DNA from: Straminergon stramineum
Taxonomy: Eukaryota; Streptophyta; Bryopsida; Hypnales; Calliergonaceae
Assembly: GCA_963920665.1 (NCBI GenBank)
Contig: OY987266.1
Coordinates: forward strand, 21,254,248 to 21,318,247
Direction: 5' to 3'
DNA length: 64,000 nucleotides
The notes under the pieces were generated by a model that worked only from the letters and a program-made list of their open reading frames with translations, did no database searches and was not told the DNA's origin. This document shows, piece after piece, positions 11,324-22,889 of this stretch. The position numbers were made by a program, and so were the translations under genes. Within the stretch, counting starts at the first letter, position 1; each line of letters opens with the position of its first letter.

Positions 11324-12884
11324 CACTACTAGAAAATAACATTCAAAATATAAAAAAAAACACAATCTTTTGTTAAAGTGGGTACTCTAACGTTCATTTT
11401 CACAATTTTTTTGTTGATTTGAATAGTAAAATAACCAAATCAACAAAAATTTGTAGAATCTTTTGAAATCTTTTGGAATCTTTTGGAAAATAGGAATACA
11501 AAATTCAAATTTTTGTAGAATATTGTTTGAATTTAAATTAGATTTTAAATTTGATTAGAATTTTAATTAAATTCAAAATCTAATTCAAATTTGATGCAAA
11601 TAATTTGATTTTATTCAAGTTTTTAATTTTATAATAATGAAATTGAGTAGTTCAAAATTCAAATAGAATTGTTCAATAGAATTATTCAAATTTGAAATAT
11701 TTAACTCCTATAATTCTTACATATGTTGAGATCTACCCACAACTACTTCTAAATATTAGAATTCAAAAGTAAGCTAAAATCTTCATATATATTTATTCTT
11801 TCAAAAATTTCAACCATAGGATTTTACTTGTAATTAGTTTCATACAATATACCCATTTAAAATTCTAAGATTAAAAACCTCGTCATTTGTACTAAGATTA
11901 TGATACTTGGATTTTAAAAAATAGTTTTGAATCTTGCCAAATGATTAGATTTCATTTTCAAACTATTTATCCACAAAAGAAAATTTGTTCATTTTGACTT
12001 AGAAGAATTTCAAATTAACTTTCATCATTTAGTTTACATTCCAACCACCCAAATGTTGATTTAACTTTGTCCATAACTTCTAGAATTTCTTTTTAACTTA
12101 ATCATTCACAAATCAGTGTTTTTTAAATTAGTAGACTTTGTTGGTTGTTTTGGCATAGTAGAATAACTTTTTTCAAAAGACTTTGAACAAAGAAGAGTTA
12201 AAAAATGAAGTGAAATCTCACCTTTAAAAATCCATTTTCTATTTTGAGTCTCCAATCAAAAGTTATAAACAAAAGTCGAAGAGGGGTTGAAATGAATATT
12301 TTTTTGATATTTCAAACATCCTCACTGAATTTTGTCCATAACTTTTCATAGGAAACTGAAAATAGCAAAAAGATTTATGGAGGTGAAATTTAGCTTCATT
12401 TTTGAACTTTTCTTAGTTCAAAGTCTTTTGAAAAAAGTTATTCTACTATGCCAAAACAACCACCGAAGTTTGTTGAGTTCATAAACAAAAAAACAATTGA
12501 AAAAACTAACTAAATACATTTTTTTCTCATTGAAATCAAATGGACCAATGCATGGTGTATTTAACACGCCTCTACTCCCTCTAGGACCTCAACCAAGAGG
12601 TCGAAGGTTCAAACCTTGGAGGTCTTCTCTCACTTGTGAGGTGGTTTGCTTGCATGGTGGGCTACCTAGATGGAAATTTTGTCACTACTTATGTGGCAAC
12701 CCGTCATATGTTGGCTTCTAATTGGACAATGTTTAAATTGTTTAAATTTTCATTTTTTTGTAGTTGTACAAATCAACAAAAAATCAACAAGAAAATAAAG
12801 ACTTTTTGGTTAAATAGTATCCAAATCAACAAAAAAAAATCAATATATTTTTGTTGATTTGGGCATTGATTTTTTCTACTAGTG
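11324..12884. mobile_element. 1.56-kb non-autonomous CACTA-like element
   Basis: The left end reads CACTACTAGAAAATAAC and the right end GATTTTTTCTACTAGTG, inverted copies of each other. ATA flanks both ends (11321-11323, 12885-12887), matching the 3-bp target duplication of CACTA elements. Subterminal AAATCAACAAAAA-type motifs recur in both orientations near 11.41-11.45 kb and 12.77-12.86 kb, as usual for binding sites of this superfamily's transposase. No transposase frame is present, so the element depends on a helper. A large hairpin and a tRNA-like B-box phrase (GGTTCAAACC, 12607-12616) lie inside it. Confidence 0.85.
12125..12475. repeat. Large hairpin nested in the CACTA-like element
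   Basis: Two arms of about 170 bp face each other and meet near 12300. The outer parts are nearly perfect: GGCATAGTAGAATAAC followed by TTTTTTCAAAAGACTTTGAAC at 12152-12187 is matched in reverse complement at about 12417-12453. The inner parts (TTTCACCTCC-like, AAAAGTTAT-like, TTGAAAT blocks) match with more substitutions. It may be a separate foldback element inserted in the larger one, or an inverted duplication. Confidence 0.8.
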
Positions 12885-13286
12885 ATAGAATTGCTTATTT
12901 TGTTTGGATGTGTTTAGGTGTTGTTAAAACATTTTGAGCAATACAGGGAAATACAAGGACACTCTTTTGTTGCAACAAATTCTTGTATGTCCAACTGGTG
13001 CAACTTAGTATTTTGTCTTCCAACCATCCACAACTTTGCAAGGCTTTTAGTCGCTCAAAGCAAAAACAATCTCCAGCCATCATTGCTAATCCAATGAACT
13101 ATATGTAGAAGGAACTATGGTAGAATTCTTATCTTTGGCAAAATTACAATTTATGTAATACCCAAGAGATTGTTTTGACAGGGTCAAGTATTTATTGCAC
13201 ACTTTTCATCCCCAAAACACCAAGTTGGGTTTGTTTGGCATATTCTTAGAGATGCTCTTACCTTACCTATTGTACTTCTTCTAAGT

Positions 13287-13516
13287 TTAACCCTTGAACG
13301 CCGGGTTGGTGGCCATGGAAATCAGCCATTTTGGAACCATGTGACATCATCCACTTAAAAAAAATTAAAAACACTCATTGGGAGTCAAACTACTATAGAA
13401 GATCTTCCCTTTCCACCCCTAATTCCGAGGATGAATAGTTGCACTTCTATCCTACACATAAGAATTCCTTATCATTCATTGAACAAAAAATGTCTGCCTT
13501 GTCGTTTAGGGGTTAA
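13287..13516 (+). mobile_element. TTAACCC-bordered MITE-like repeat, copy a
   Basis: A 230-bp unit begins TTAACCCTTGAACG and ends CGTTTAGGGGTTAA, so its ends are inverted repeats. It contains GGGTTGGTGG, a TGACATCATC block, GGGAGTCAAACTA and TTCATTGAACAAAAAA. Further copies lie at 50243-50471 (same orientation) and 21363-21587 (reverse). I see no clear target duplication, so the superfamily is undecided. Confidence 0.75.
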
Positions 13517-13730
13517 CATCCATCTATTTTTTCCAAAAAAATGAGATATTGTACGTAGGGGTCTACTTCAGCGAAGATGTGTTAAAATTGAATTTCCATG
13601 TCAGATTTTCAAGGATCCACGTCACCTCACAGCAACCACAAGACGACATGTGGCATTATTTTACAAAAGTGACATAATTTCTGTCCAATTCGACCCTCAC
13701 TTACTTACAAGGGTGCTCAAAGCCCCTCGT

Positions 13731-13844
13731 AAACCCTAAAGTGCTTACAGCCCTGCACAGGAGTTTAGACACCGGCATCGTCCGTAGGCAGGATTCATCA
13801 GTTTCGGACTCAATTGGTGAGCTCATGCAAATGTTTTAGGGTTT
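13731..13844 (+). promoter_or_regulatory. Telo-boxes in the DAP3 promoter/5' leader
   Basis: AAACCCTAA at 13731-13739 and its reverse complement TTAGGGTTT at 13836-13844 lie 60-180 bases before the DAP3 start codon. A weaker GTAGGGTTTAG lies at 13880-13890. Telo-boxes are common in plant genes for ribosomal proteins and other translation components, where they support expression in dividing cells. The match to a mitochondrial ribosomal gene fits that pattern. The transcription start is not known, so promoter and leader cannot be separated. Confidence 0.6.
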
Positions 13845-13906
13845 AAGGGCTCCACGCCCTTCACATTTCTGCAGGGGTTGTAGGGTTTAGCGTGCCTCAG
13901 CAAGCA

Positions 13907-16900
13907 ATGGCGGCAGCAATCGTGCGATTGCGGGGTGCTGCTCGCTTGCTGAAGAATGCAAGCAAGACTTCTTCGGCTGGGGCTGTTCTAGGGCGAGGTT
14001 TGCCTGGATCGGAGGATTTGGGTGGAATTCCCAGAAGTAGTGGATGTTTGAAGGCGTTCGTGGAGCTTGATGGAGGAGCGAGTAATCGGAATGCTGCTGG
14101 ATTTGAGGTCCCTTCGCTTCGAGTTTTTTCGTCGGTGAGGAGATTTGCAGCTGTGGCTTCGGTTGGAGAGGGCGAAGAGGAACTTGTGGAGGAGCGTGCA
14201 ATTGGGGAAGGGGAGGAGAGGCAGGTGGACGAGGGCTTGGCGATGTTCAGTTCGGCGGACAGTCTCGTGAATGTCAACGGGGAAGATGTATTGAAGTACA
14301 TCACGTTCAGGTAAAATGCGCTTGGGCACTCTACTCTGTTCTCAAACCTAAGAGCTTCTGAGACCCAAGACATTACATGTAATGGGCAACAGTCATGTCA
14401 TTCATGATGCGGTACAAGGAAAGTAAGGTAGTGGATGTTTTCAATTTTCACGCATTTTAACGAATATGGAGATGTTTGCCTTGATTGGGAGATCATTGTC
14501 GAGCTCACTGGAAAGATTACTGTGGTTTCGAAAGCCAAATTCTTTTGAGATCAAATTATTTTCCCTCAATGTATGATGATTTCTTATAGACCAATATTGA
14601 AGGGGCAGTGGACGTCCCCATTTCCATTCGATAGATCAGCTGCCATCGACATTTTGCCCTAGTGATGCTTGCACCCAACTTACTAATTGAAGGCCAACCA
14701 AGTGTGTTGGTAACAGGATCCGTGTAGGAGGCAGGATTAGGTCCGTAATAGTTTTAGTATCCTCCACCTTACACATGCAACAATTAACCTTGTTGTTTTT
14801 TCGAATTGTTTGTAGTGAAGAGGACGTAATGAAATTTTTCGGAGAGGGTTTACCAGGAGGGGTAGTGAAGGAGTTCGAAGCCACGAAATCCAACTCTTTG
14901 ATGATACGGTCACAAGTATTACAGTTGTGCAACTTTCTGGAGAGGCACGTTACGGGAAAGGACGCTTTCAAGCTGCCTGCCGAAGATGCGAATTGTAAGT
15001 GGTCAAAGTTTCCCTAAGTTGAGAATTTTTTTGTCCTTCTGATAAAATGAAATTTGGGTGGTTAGTTTTTATTTTTTTATTTATTTGTTTGTTGATTGTG
15101 TTGGACTCCGGATAGTTCTGGCTACGTACCTATTTTGTATAGTCCTCAATGTCGTGGAGCCGAGCAGTAGATTTGACTCCTATGATCGATTTTCGCATTT
15201 GTGCAGCTACAAAGCCGAAGAAGCACATTTTGTTAGACGGTCCAGTAGGTAGCGGAAAGAGTGTTGCGTTGGCTATGCTCGTGCAATGGGCCCGGGCCCG
15301 AGGGTGGCTTGTATTCTACATCCCGAGTGGGAAGGGTTGGACACACGGAAGTTTGTACTACAGGAACGAAGAAACAGACCTTGTCGAGACTCCCGTGACT
15401 GCTCAGATGGCGTTGGAGGTACGTTGGACGATTCGCAGGAAGTCTTCTCTGTGAAACTCTATTCTATGTGTAACTTTTAAACTGTGCTACTTCCTGGTAA
15501 TTAGAAGTACAATTTTACTGGCACAGCAACCGCGCAGATTGAGTGGTGCAAGCTTAACCAACTCCTGAAGAGCCATGAATTCATGGTTTTAAACGTCAAG
15601 CATAATCCAGATGGACCCTTTTTCTCATCACCACAATCAGTGGAGAACATTGCATTTGTTGGTCAAAACATAAATAAAATTGGACTAACGAAAGTCCCCA
15701 TACGACTTATTCAAAACTCCTTCCAAAACATGAGGCCCAAACGAGCTTCTTGGTCCTCTTGAGATTAAGCTTTGTTTCTGTTCGGTATTCTCTTGTTCAT
15801 TTTTTTCCGGAAGTCTCTTCATTTTCGTTCGATCGTACTTTTGAGAAGTTGTTCTTTTCTTTACTGTTTCTCATTTTTTTCTTTTTACGCATATACGTGG
15901 GAGCTCTTAATTATTTTAATGTTGTGAAATTCGTTGATGTAGGGATTCCTCAAGAGCCACTCGGAGCTCCTAGACACTCTGCCATGCAACGTTCCTGACC
16001 CGGTACCGCTGGGCGAAGGAGCAGGTGTGCCTCGCGTCCGTGGTCCGCAGGAATTCACTTTACCTGAGGGAGCTACACTAAAACAATTGGTGGAGAAAGG
16101 TCTATCAATGTCTCATGCAGGAGTTGGTACTGTCGTCAGGCTGAGAAAAGAACTCTCTCTTATCAAGGATGTCCCTGTTCTAATTGCTATCGATGATGTA
16201 AGTCCACCCTCCCCGGTTTGGGATTACGATACTCGAATAGCGACTTGGTTCCAAACCTTTGTATCCCATTTCTTTGTTGCATGTCTCCTCTTGGTATAGA
16301 AGCCTAAACTAGCGGATGAGCCCCGGTTTGGCAAAGAAGTTTGACCCCTATGTGCTAAAATGGCCCCAAGTGGCCGCTTTTATATCTACAGGAGTTCATG
16401 GAAGGTCGCAAAATATAACAATTAAAAGGGGAACATTGATAATATGTTTTGATAGTTCCTGTCATTAGTAATGACTTTTCTGAAGTGGACTTTCTAATCT
16501 TAGTTCAGGTGCTGAGGGGTCGGCTCTTGCACTAGCCATGTCAAGCCTTATGCCCTCTGCCGGGTACTAATTTTCTCATTAGAAGAAATTCACTGCACTG
16601 CTATTTCCTATTAGAGAGGGTGACTAATTTTTGTCTCCTATAAAATAGAAGCCTGCACTAATTTAACGTAGTGTGGCTTCGGTATTTTAGTGACACCGAC
16701 TAAGAGGATAAATCCGTGTAGTCTTTTGGTCCTCAAGACTTAAGTCCTTGTATTCACTGTCGTACAGCTTTCGGAGAACTTCGGTTCGGCATGAGGACAG
16801 AAGTACTATGTGACAAAAGATACCTTGCTGGCAAAAGCTTTGAATTTTGATAAGTGTAAAACTTTCACATATCGGTGGTCAATTACTTGGGACCCGGATC

Positions 16901-17891
16901 AGGAATCAAATCTGCAAAATTTTCTTCTAACTTCTGTTGTCTGGGTTTTCAGTACAACAGTTGGTTTGTCTACAGCGAGTATGGAGTGAGAGCCAGGAAA
17001 CCCATACATGCTCATCAACTTGAAATGGTATATGATCACTTCACTTCGCAAGTATCTCTTTTCTCTTTTCATGAGTGTTTTACAATTTTTAATACAACCT
17101 ATTCAGTTTCAGTCTGTTGAGGCTATGTCGCTTATATCAGACTTTTTTACTGTCGTGACAGGTTCGTGCCTTTCGACCAATAGCAGGATCAAAGGAAATG
17201 ATGGTCGCCGCATTTTCTCATTCAAATGCCGTAGGAAAACTCCCTTTACACTTACCGGATGTCCCAAAAGGTGTACGATATGAATTTCCTCGGTACCTCC
17301 CTGTGGAGGCCAACACCGCTCTTCAGTACTATCACAGGTATGTATCACGGATGCTATCCATAGGGATATTGTATATGAACATGTGGTTTGAACTGGCGCT
17401 CTGATCTTTGGTCATTTGTTCAGTTTGTTATATAAGGTAACTGCACCTAATTGCGACACGTTCCTAAATGTGACACTCTAAAATCTTGCCCAATGAGTAC
17501 ATATTGATTTTGATGAATTACACCGCCTTGACATCAGAAATCTTTTCAGTTTTGGATTATCTACCAATTAAACTTCGAACCCTTTTAACTTCTGTATACG
17601 CTGTCCAAATGCTGTCCAATTAATGCATTCTTTGTTGAGTTAAAATCCTCTTTGGTTTGCTAATAACAAGAGGATTTTGAAAACCTCACTATGCCAATAA
17701 GAGCACCTATTCTCAGCGCCAAAGTGTCACATTTAGGTGTGTTGGCCTTCCGGCATTTATTGACTGTTGGTCTTTTGGGATGCAGTCGGAAATTGACAGT
17801 AGAGGAGCCAGGAGACGCAGAATTGATCAGGCTGTACTATGTCACAGGTGGAAATGGGAAAGAAATTAGAACTCTTTCTAGGTTTTTGTGA
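13907..17891 (+). CDS. Mitochondrial small-subunit ribosomal protein mS29 (DAP3), 7 exons, 468 aa
   Basis: Exons: 13907-14310, 14816-14994, 15207-15418, 15943-16197, 16953-17027, 17162-17337, 17786-17891. All introns are GT-AG and all phases agree. The product is the GTP-binding protein of the mitoribosome small subunit, known in animals as death-associated protein 3. The N-terminus (MAAAIVRLRGAARLLKNASK) is rich in Arg, Lys and Ala with no acidic residue, as expected of a mitochondrial targeting peptide. Walker A is GPVGSGKS at residues 206-213 and Walker B is LIAIDD at 345-350, followed by the YNSWF segment of plant homologues. The region upstream carries telo-boxes. An in-frame GTG 15 bases upstream exists, but the ATG at 13907 is preferred. 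A second DAP3-like ATPase family is unlikely given the overall match. Confidence 0.92.
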
Positions 17892-20800
17892 TGGATTTAA
17901 AGATCTTCTCAAGCTGATAGAAAAGGGCTGAAATTTTTGTAGCTAAATTGCAAATCACATCTCAGCATGTCATCATACACAGTGAGCAGTCGGGGAGAAT
18001 AAGTCACCATATGCCGTCCTTTAGCCATTTATCGAAGATTCCAGTGGCATTATTTTTTGTAGATCCACCTCAAGTGGTTGTGTGAGTACTTGACATATTT
18101 GAGATTTTCGTAGAAAGTTTGGTGTAGAGATCCATTTTCCATGGGTTGACATGAAAATGGGTTGATCAATCCCACCACTTAAGACTAGAAACATCAGGAG
18201 ATGATGAGGTCCACAAAAGGTTGGCCTAAATTAGGAAAGTAACCACACATCCTTGTAGTGTATTTTGGCCCTTTCTTGCTATTTGATCTAGATGTGAATT
18301 TTAGCCATAAAAATGATGTTTTTTGAATTTGAATTCAATGAATTCAATGAAGCTTAACAAGTGCAGTTTCTAATCAAATTAGAAAAATTAGAAAAATTAG
18401 TAAATTTCAATATTTTATAACAATTAGAACTTTGGATTGATAACTATGGTTTTGATGATTTTCTAGTTTAGAGTGACATGGGAACTTTGGTTTATATTCC
18501 ATACCATAATGTTATATACTAGAATATACACCTATGGTGAAAATTTCAAATTTTTCAAGTGTATTTTGCATTTGATATGAATTTTCTTTATTTTTTTCTT
18601 AAGCTAATTGCAGTATTTTCAAATTTTTCCAAAAAATTTGAAATTTTATTATTTGTAGAGGACATATGATTTCGTCTTTGAAAAACAAATATAAATATTT
18701 TATTCATGTCTAGTTGCAAAATGGAAGCAATTAGGGTGATGGACAATAGAGCTTGAAATCAATGGTCATTGGCCCATCTTTTTAGGATTAGGTACAAATT
18801 TTCGAACTATAGATTTTGAATTTGAATTCTTCTATATGAAAGAAGTGGGAGTCCAAAATCTAGGAAAAAAATTCAATAAAGAGAACATGATTTCCATTAA
18901 AAATATTATTATAGAAGTAAATATAAGATAGAAAGAAAAAATTAAATAATTAATAGCTATGTGATGGTATTGAAATACATAAATCCTAGTGCTAAGATTG
19001 TTCTAGAAAATGGACTAAAACCTATGGATATATATTTATTTCAGGATTGTAAAAATTGAATTCAAAATCAAACCCAATTCATTATCTTTTTCAAGAAAAT
19101 GCTCTAAGATAAACCTGCCTATGATAGGAAGAATGATTGTTTTGCCTTGTTACAATTAGCAAAAAAACTTAGGGTTTTTTCCTTACAAAGACAACTATAA
19201 GAAAAGAAGAGAGCAATTGAAATTTTATTTTTCTGACAAAGTATGAATTTCTTATGAATTTTTGAAGTGTGATTACCAATTGGCCCCAAAGAGTCTATAG
19301 ACTATTCCAAAACCACCAAAAAGTGTATGCATGATGGCCATCTTACCACCTAAAGCAATCAAAATATTTCCTAACATAGCCAGAATATGAAGAATTAAGA
19401 AAATCACTTGCTTTGATGAATTTACATTGAAAAGCTAGAAGTTCCTAAAATAGGCACTAATAACTCTATTACCATCACCCAAGCCATTGATTTTGGTCAC
19501 TAACCAACCTAATGTAGTCCTAATCTTATTTATTAGAGAAAGTCTATCATGGGTTGATGTAAGATTCTAATGGGTCATTTCCTAGGTGCATATCATGGAT
19601 GGTTTATTTGTCTTAGGCAAGTTCACCTTAATTGCTTGCAAACAAGACCCTTCATAATTTTCACACCACGGATCTACGTGGAATAAGTCTAAGTTGTTCA
19701 TGTAGATATAAATACATTCTATAAGAACTAAAGTTTTAAGAATTTCAATTTTAGGCTAGACTATCTTTACCTTGGATAGGATTATTTTTTCTCCCAAATA
19801 CCAATTGAAATAGAAATAAAATTCTTAGAAAAGCTCATAAAGTTCTTCTATCTTAAAATAATGATTCAAAAATCACTTCAAAAACTAAAAACACAAAAGC
19901 TTCCTAAACTTTCATTTTTCCTACAAGGAGACTTTGGTCCTTGTAAGTTTAAACAAAAATTCTAAAATGTCACTCATAATTATAATTATCCTCAAATTTG
20001 AATCCAACACAATAGTAACTAACATCTAGACTATCAGTAAAATTTGAAACCAAAAATTGAAATCATTTCTAAAATTGGTTATGGATTGAATTTTTTTATA
20101 GAAGAATTTTGCAAATTTCTACCTTTCAAATCTTGAAAAAATACCATATATATCAACAAACATTTGAACATGTGAAATTATGATTGTATTTGTGACATAT
20201 TTAACCATTGAATACCAAATCTCAACCATAAACTAGTTGTTGTCTAAAACTAGGCAATTCTTCCAAGCTAGAAAAACTTTTTTCATTATTTTCACTATTT
20301 AATGCATGCTAAATTTAGTTATCTTTTGTCTTTTTGTTTTAAATTGAAATTGCTCTAAATGAATAATTTTATAAGAAAATTAGAAGAGTATTTAGCACAA
20401 TTTCCTTAGTGCAAACAAAATTACAATTAAAAAAATACCAATATTTTTATTTTTTTGCACAAATTAATTGAAATGACCTTTTCAGCTAATCAGAAAATTT
20501 TCAAAATTCTATTTTCAATGAATTTCCAAATGAAGTTACTACAAATTTAATATTTTATAATTCTAAAAATGTTTTCTAAAATTTGAACCTCAAAATTATT
20601 GTACATCTAAATATCATCTCCAAAAGATTGAAGAAGTCAAATTTTTTAACTTCTTGTATTAGGTTCCATTGACAAGGCTAGTCTTGGTCATTAACATTGG
20701 TTGAGAAGACATGGGCATCTTTTTCCTAGAGTTAACTAGACTATATATGTTGTACAAATGGTCAAACAAATTCTCAAGTTTCTATAGATGGAAGAAATCT

Positions 20801-21362
20801 TATTCCTCTTGAATCTTGTTGCTTGAAAACTTGCATCCTACATTATTTTGGATAAATTCTTCAACCCATATACAACTTATGAGAATAGAATTCAAATCTT
20901 TTTAGAATGTTAGGTATATCCATCTAATATTTTAGGGGGCTTCGAGAATTCTTTATATGACTACTTGAAATCTTCAAGTAATTTTTTGTCACTCTTTATA
21001 CACCACATTTTAGAGCATCAAAGTAATCTCAAGATTTCTCAATGAAATTTATCTAGTGACCCCTAGATCTTTGTGCTAGTATAAATTTTCTTACCACTAA
21101 GAAACATAAACACTTTGTACTTTGTACTTCTAATAATAAAAACTTCTTACCATAATAACTTTATTTGGGAATATACTATTATCCAATATTGTACGCAAAA
21201 AAAACTAAAACATTCTAACACAAAAGAACTTGCTACGAAAGTCAAATTAGGATTGTAGAATGATTGTGTAGTCCCTTAGCTTTTTAACCCTTTAATGCCA
21301 AGAGCATGTTTTGCTTTTTAGGCATAATTCAAAATACATATTATTCAAAGAAACACCATGTC
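17892..21362. other. AT-rich DNA downstream of DAP3
   Basis: No gene is seen. The first few hundred bases presumably include the DAP3 3' UTR, but no poly(A) signal can be assigned with confidence. From about 18.3 kb the sequence is very AT-rich, with scattered short open frames and no repeat borders that I can pair. Confidence 0.45.
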
Positions 21363-21587
21363 TTAACCCATAAAAGTCAACACAAACATTTAGTGTCCAA
21401 TGGATGACAAAGAATCTCTCTATGTAAGACAGAACGTCAACTATTCGAATTTTTTTGTAGAAAGGGGAGATCTTCTACAATAGTTTGACCTTCAATGCAT
21501 ATTTTTTATTTTTTTAAAGTGGACGATGTCACACGGTTCCAAAAGGGTTGATTTCCACGGTCACCAATCCTTCCTTCCAAGGATTAA
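21363..21587 (-). mobile_element. TTAACCC-bordered MITE-like repeat, copy c (reverse)
   Basis: This 225-bp stretch is the reverse complement of the repeat at 13287-13516 with many substitutions. It starts TTAACCCATAAA and ends CCAAGGATTAA. Shared blocks include GATCTTCTACAATAG, TTTTTTAAAGTGGA followed by CGATGTCAC, and AAAAGGGTTGATTTCC. It is the most diverged of the three copies. Confidence 0.7.
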
Positions 21588-22889
21588 CTAAAGATTCAAA
21601 AGTTCTTTTAGATGGTCCTAAATAGTGGCCTACTTTGATATACAAGTTTATGCACGAATGAACATTTCAGGATGTTCAGAAATAAATTTCCGGGTATCTT
21701 TCTCATGCATCTACAAAAATAATCTCAAATTTGCAAACACAGACACACAAATTATCGAAAACTGACATTTCCTTGGTAGCACCAAGCACGAAATAAAATC
21801 CCTGACTAAACTGCCGCTCATAGAAATATATGAGTGAACTTGGGAGCCCAGCCTCATGAGCAAACTGAAGCTGGAAGGGCATACATACCCTTGATTAATT
21901 TCTTCTGGAAAGAAGGTTGGACACACTTGCTGGCTGGCCTAGTTGGCCACACTAGAATAAATGAAAATAAATCTGTCAAGAACTAAATCAGAAGAAAACA
22001 TCACATCACTTTATGCTTCCTTGAAACCAAAGGCCAAAAATCATTGAAGTGGACAACCTCCAGCAGTAGGAAGAAACTTGGCACCCCCCAAATCATCACG
22101 GTGCAAAAACGAAGAAAGCAAAAGAGCTGTCATTTATGTTCAAGTATTATCAAGAGCTATGAATCATTTGTGTTCCAAAACAATTCAACCATTAATCTAA
22201 TATGCTCACCTGAAACCCAGAATGCTGCATTGCCTTCTGCAATGATAATTGCAATTTCGGGCAGGAGGGATATCAACTGGCACTCACTGGGATTGATGTA
22301 AAAGAATGTGATATCAAATAATTCTAATATTGCTGCGACACGAAATAACCGAACGCGCTCTTGCGCAACGAAAAGGCTTGATTGATTCTAGCACACGTTC
22401 TTTGAGTGTACGCATACTCCTCCATCCTTGAAGTCCTTCAAACAGAGTTCTAAGTGGCGCAGGATCAAGGTCATCGTTGGAACAGCTTGTCAAGAAATGA
22501 AAACAAAGATGTTGATCCCGAGTTGGGAATAATAAGGTTTTAGCGAAGGCGTCGTGTGCTGCTCCATGTCCTCCATGCTCCTACTCAATTCAATCGCGAC
22601 CATGGGCATAAAATTCTAGAGCAGTGTTGCCCGCCCACCTTTTTCACTGTAGCTGCACTATGGTTGGCAATAACTATGTTCCCCAAAAGTATATGGCTGA
22701 GTACCAGCGCCATCCTTGTTCAACTCCAAATGTAGGATCTCTGCCAAAGAACGAGATCTCACGCATCTTGGATACCCCAATTCTTCGTCGAATTCGCATT
22801 CCTGTCGGAAGCTCGTCTCAAGAACGGAATCGAATGAACCTCCTCAGCCCCATCCTCAAGAAAAATTCAGACAATCGACCTTCGCATGC
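21588..22889. other. Intergenic DNA including the dioxygenase 3' flank
   Basis: No supported gene. Composition becomes less AT-rich towards 22.9 kb, and the last few hundred bases probably include the 3' UTR of the minus-strand dioxygenase gene. Short open frames on the + strand at 22.04-22.30 and 22.62-23.07 kb have no recognisable domain. Confidence 0.4.

Noticed and set aside
13897..14373. Long minus-strand frames opposite DAP3 exon 1
   Set aside because: They are low-complexity Pro/Ser-rich shadows of the exon on the other strand.
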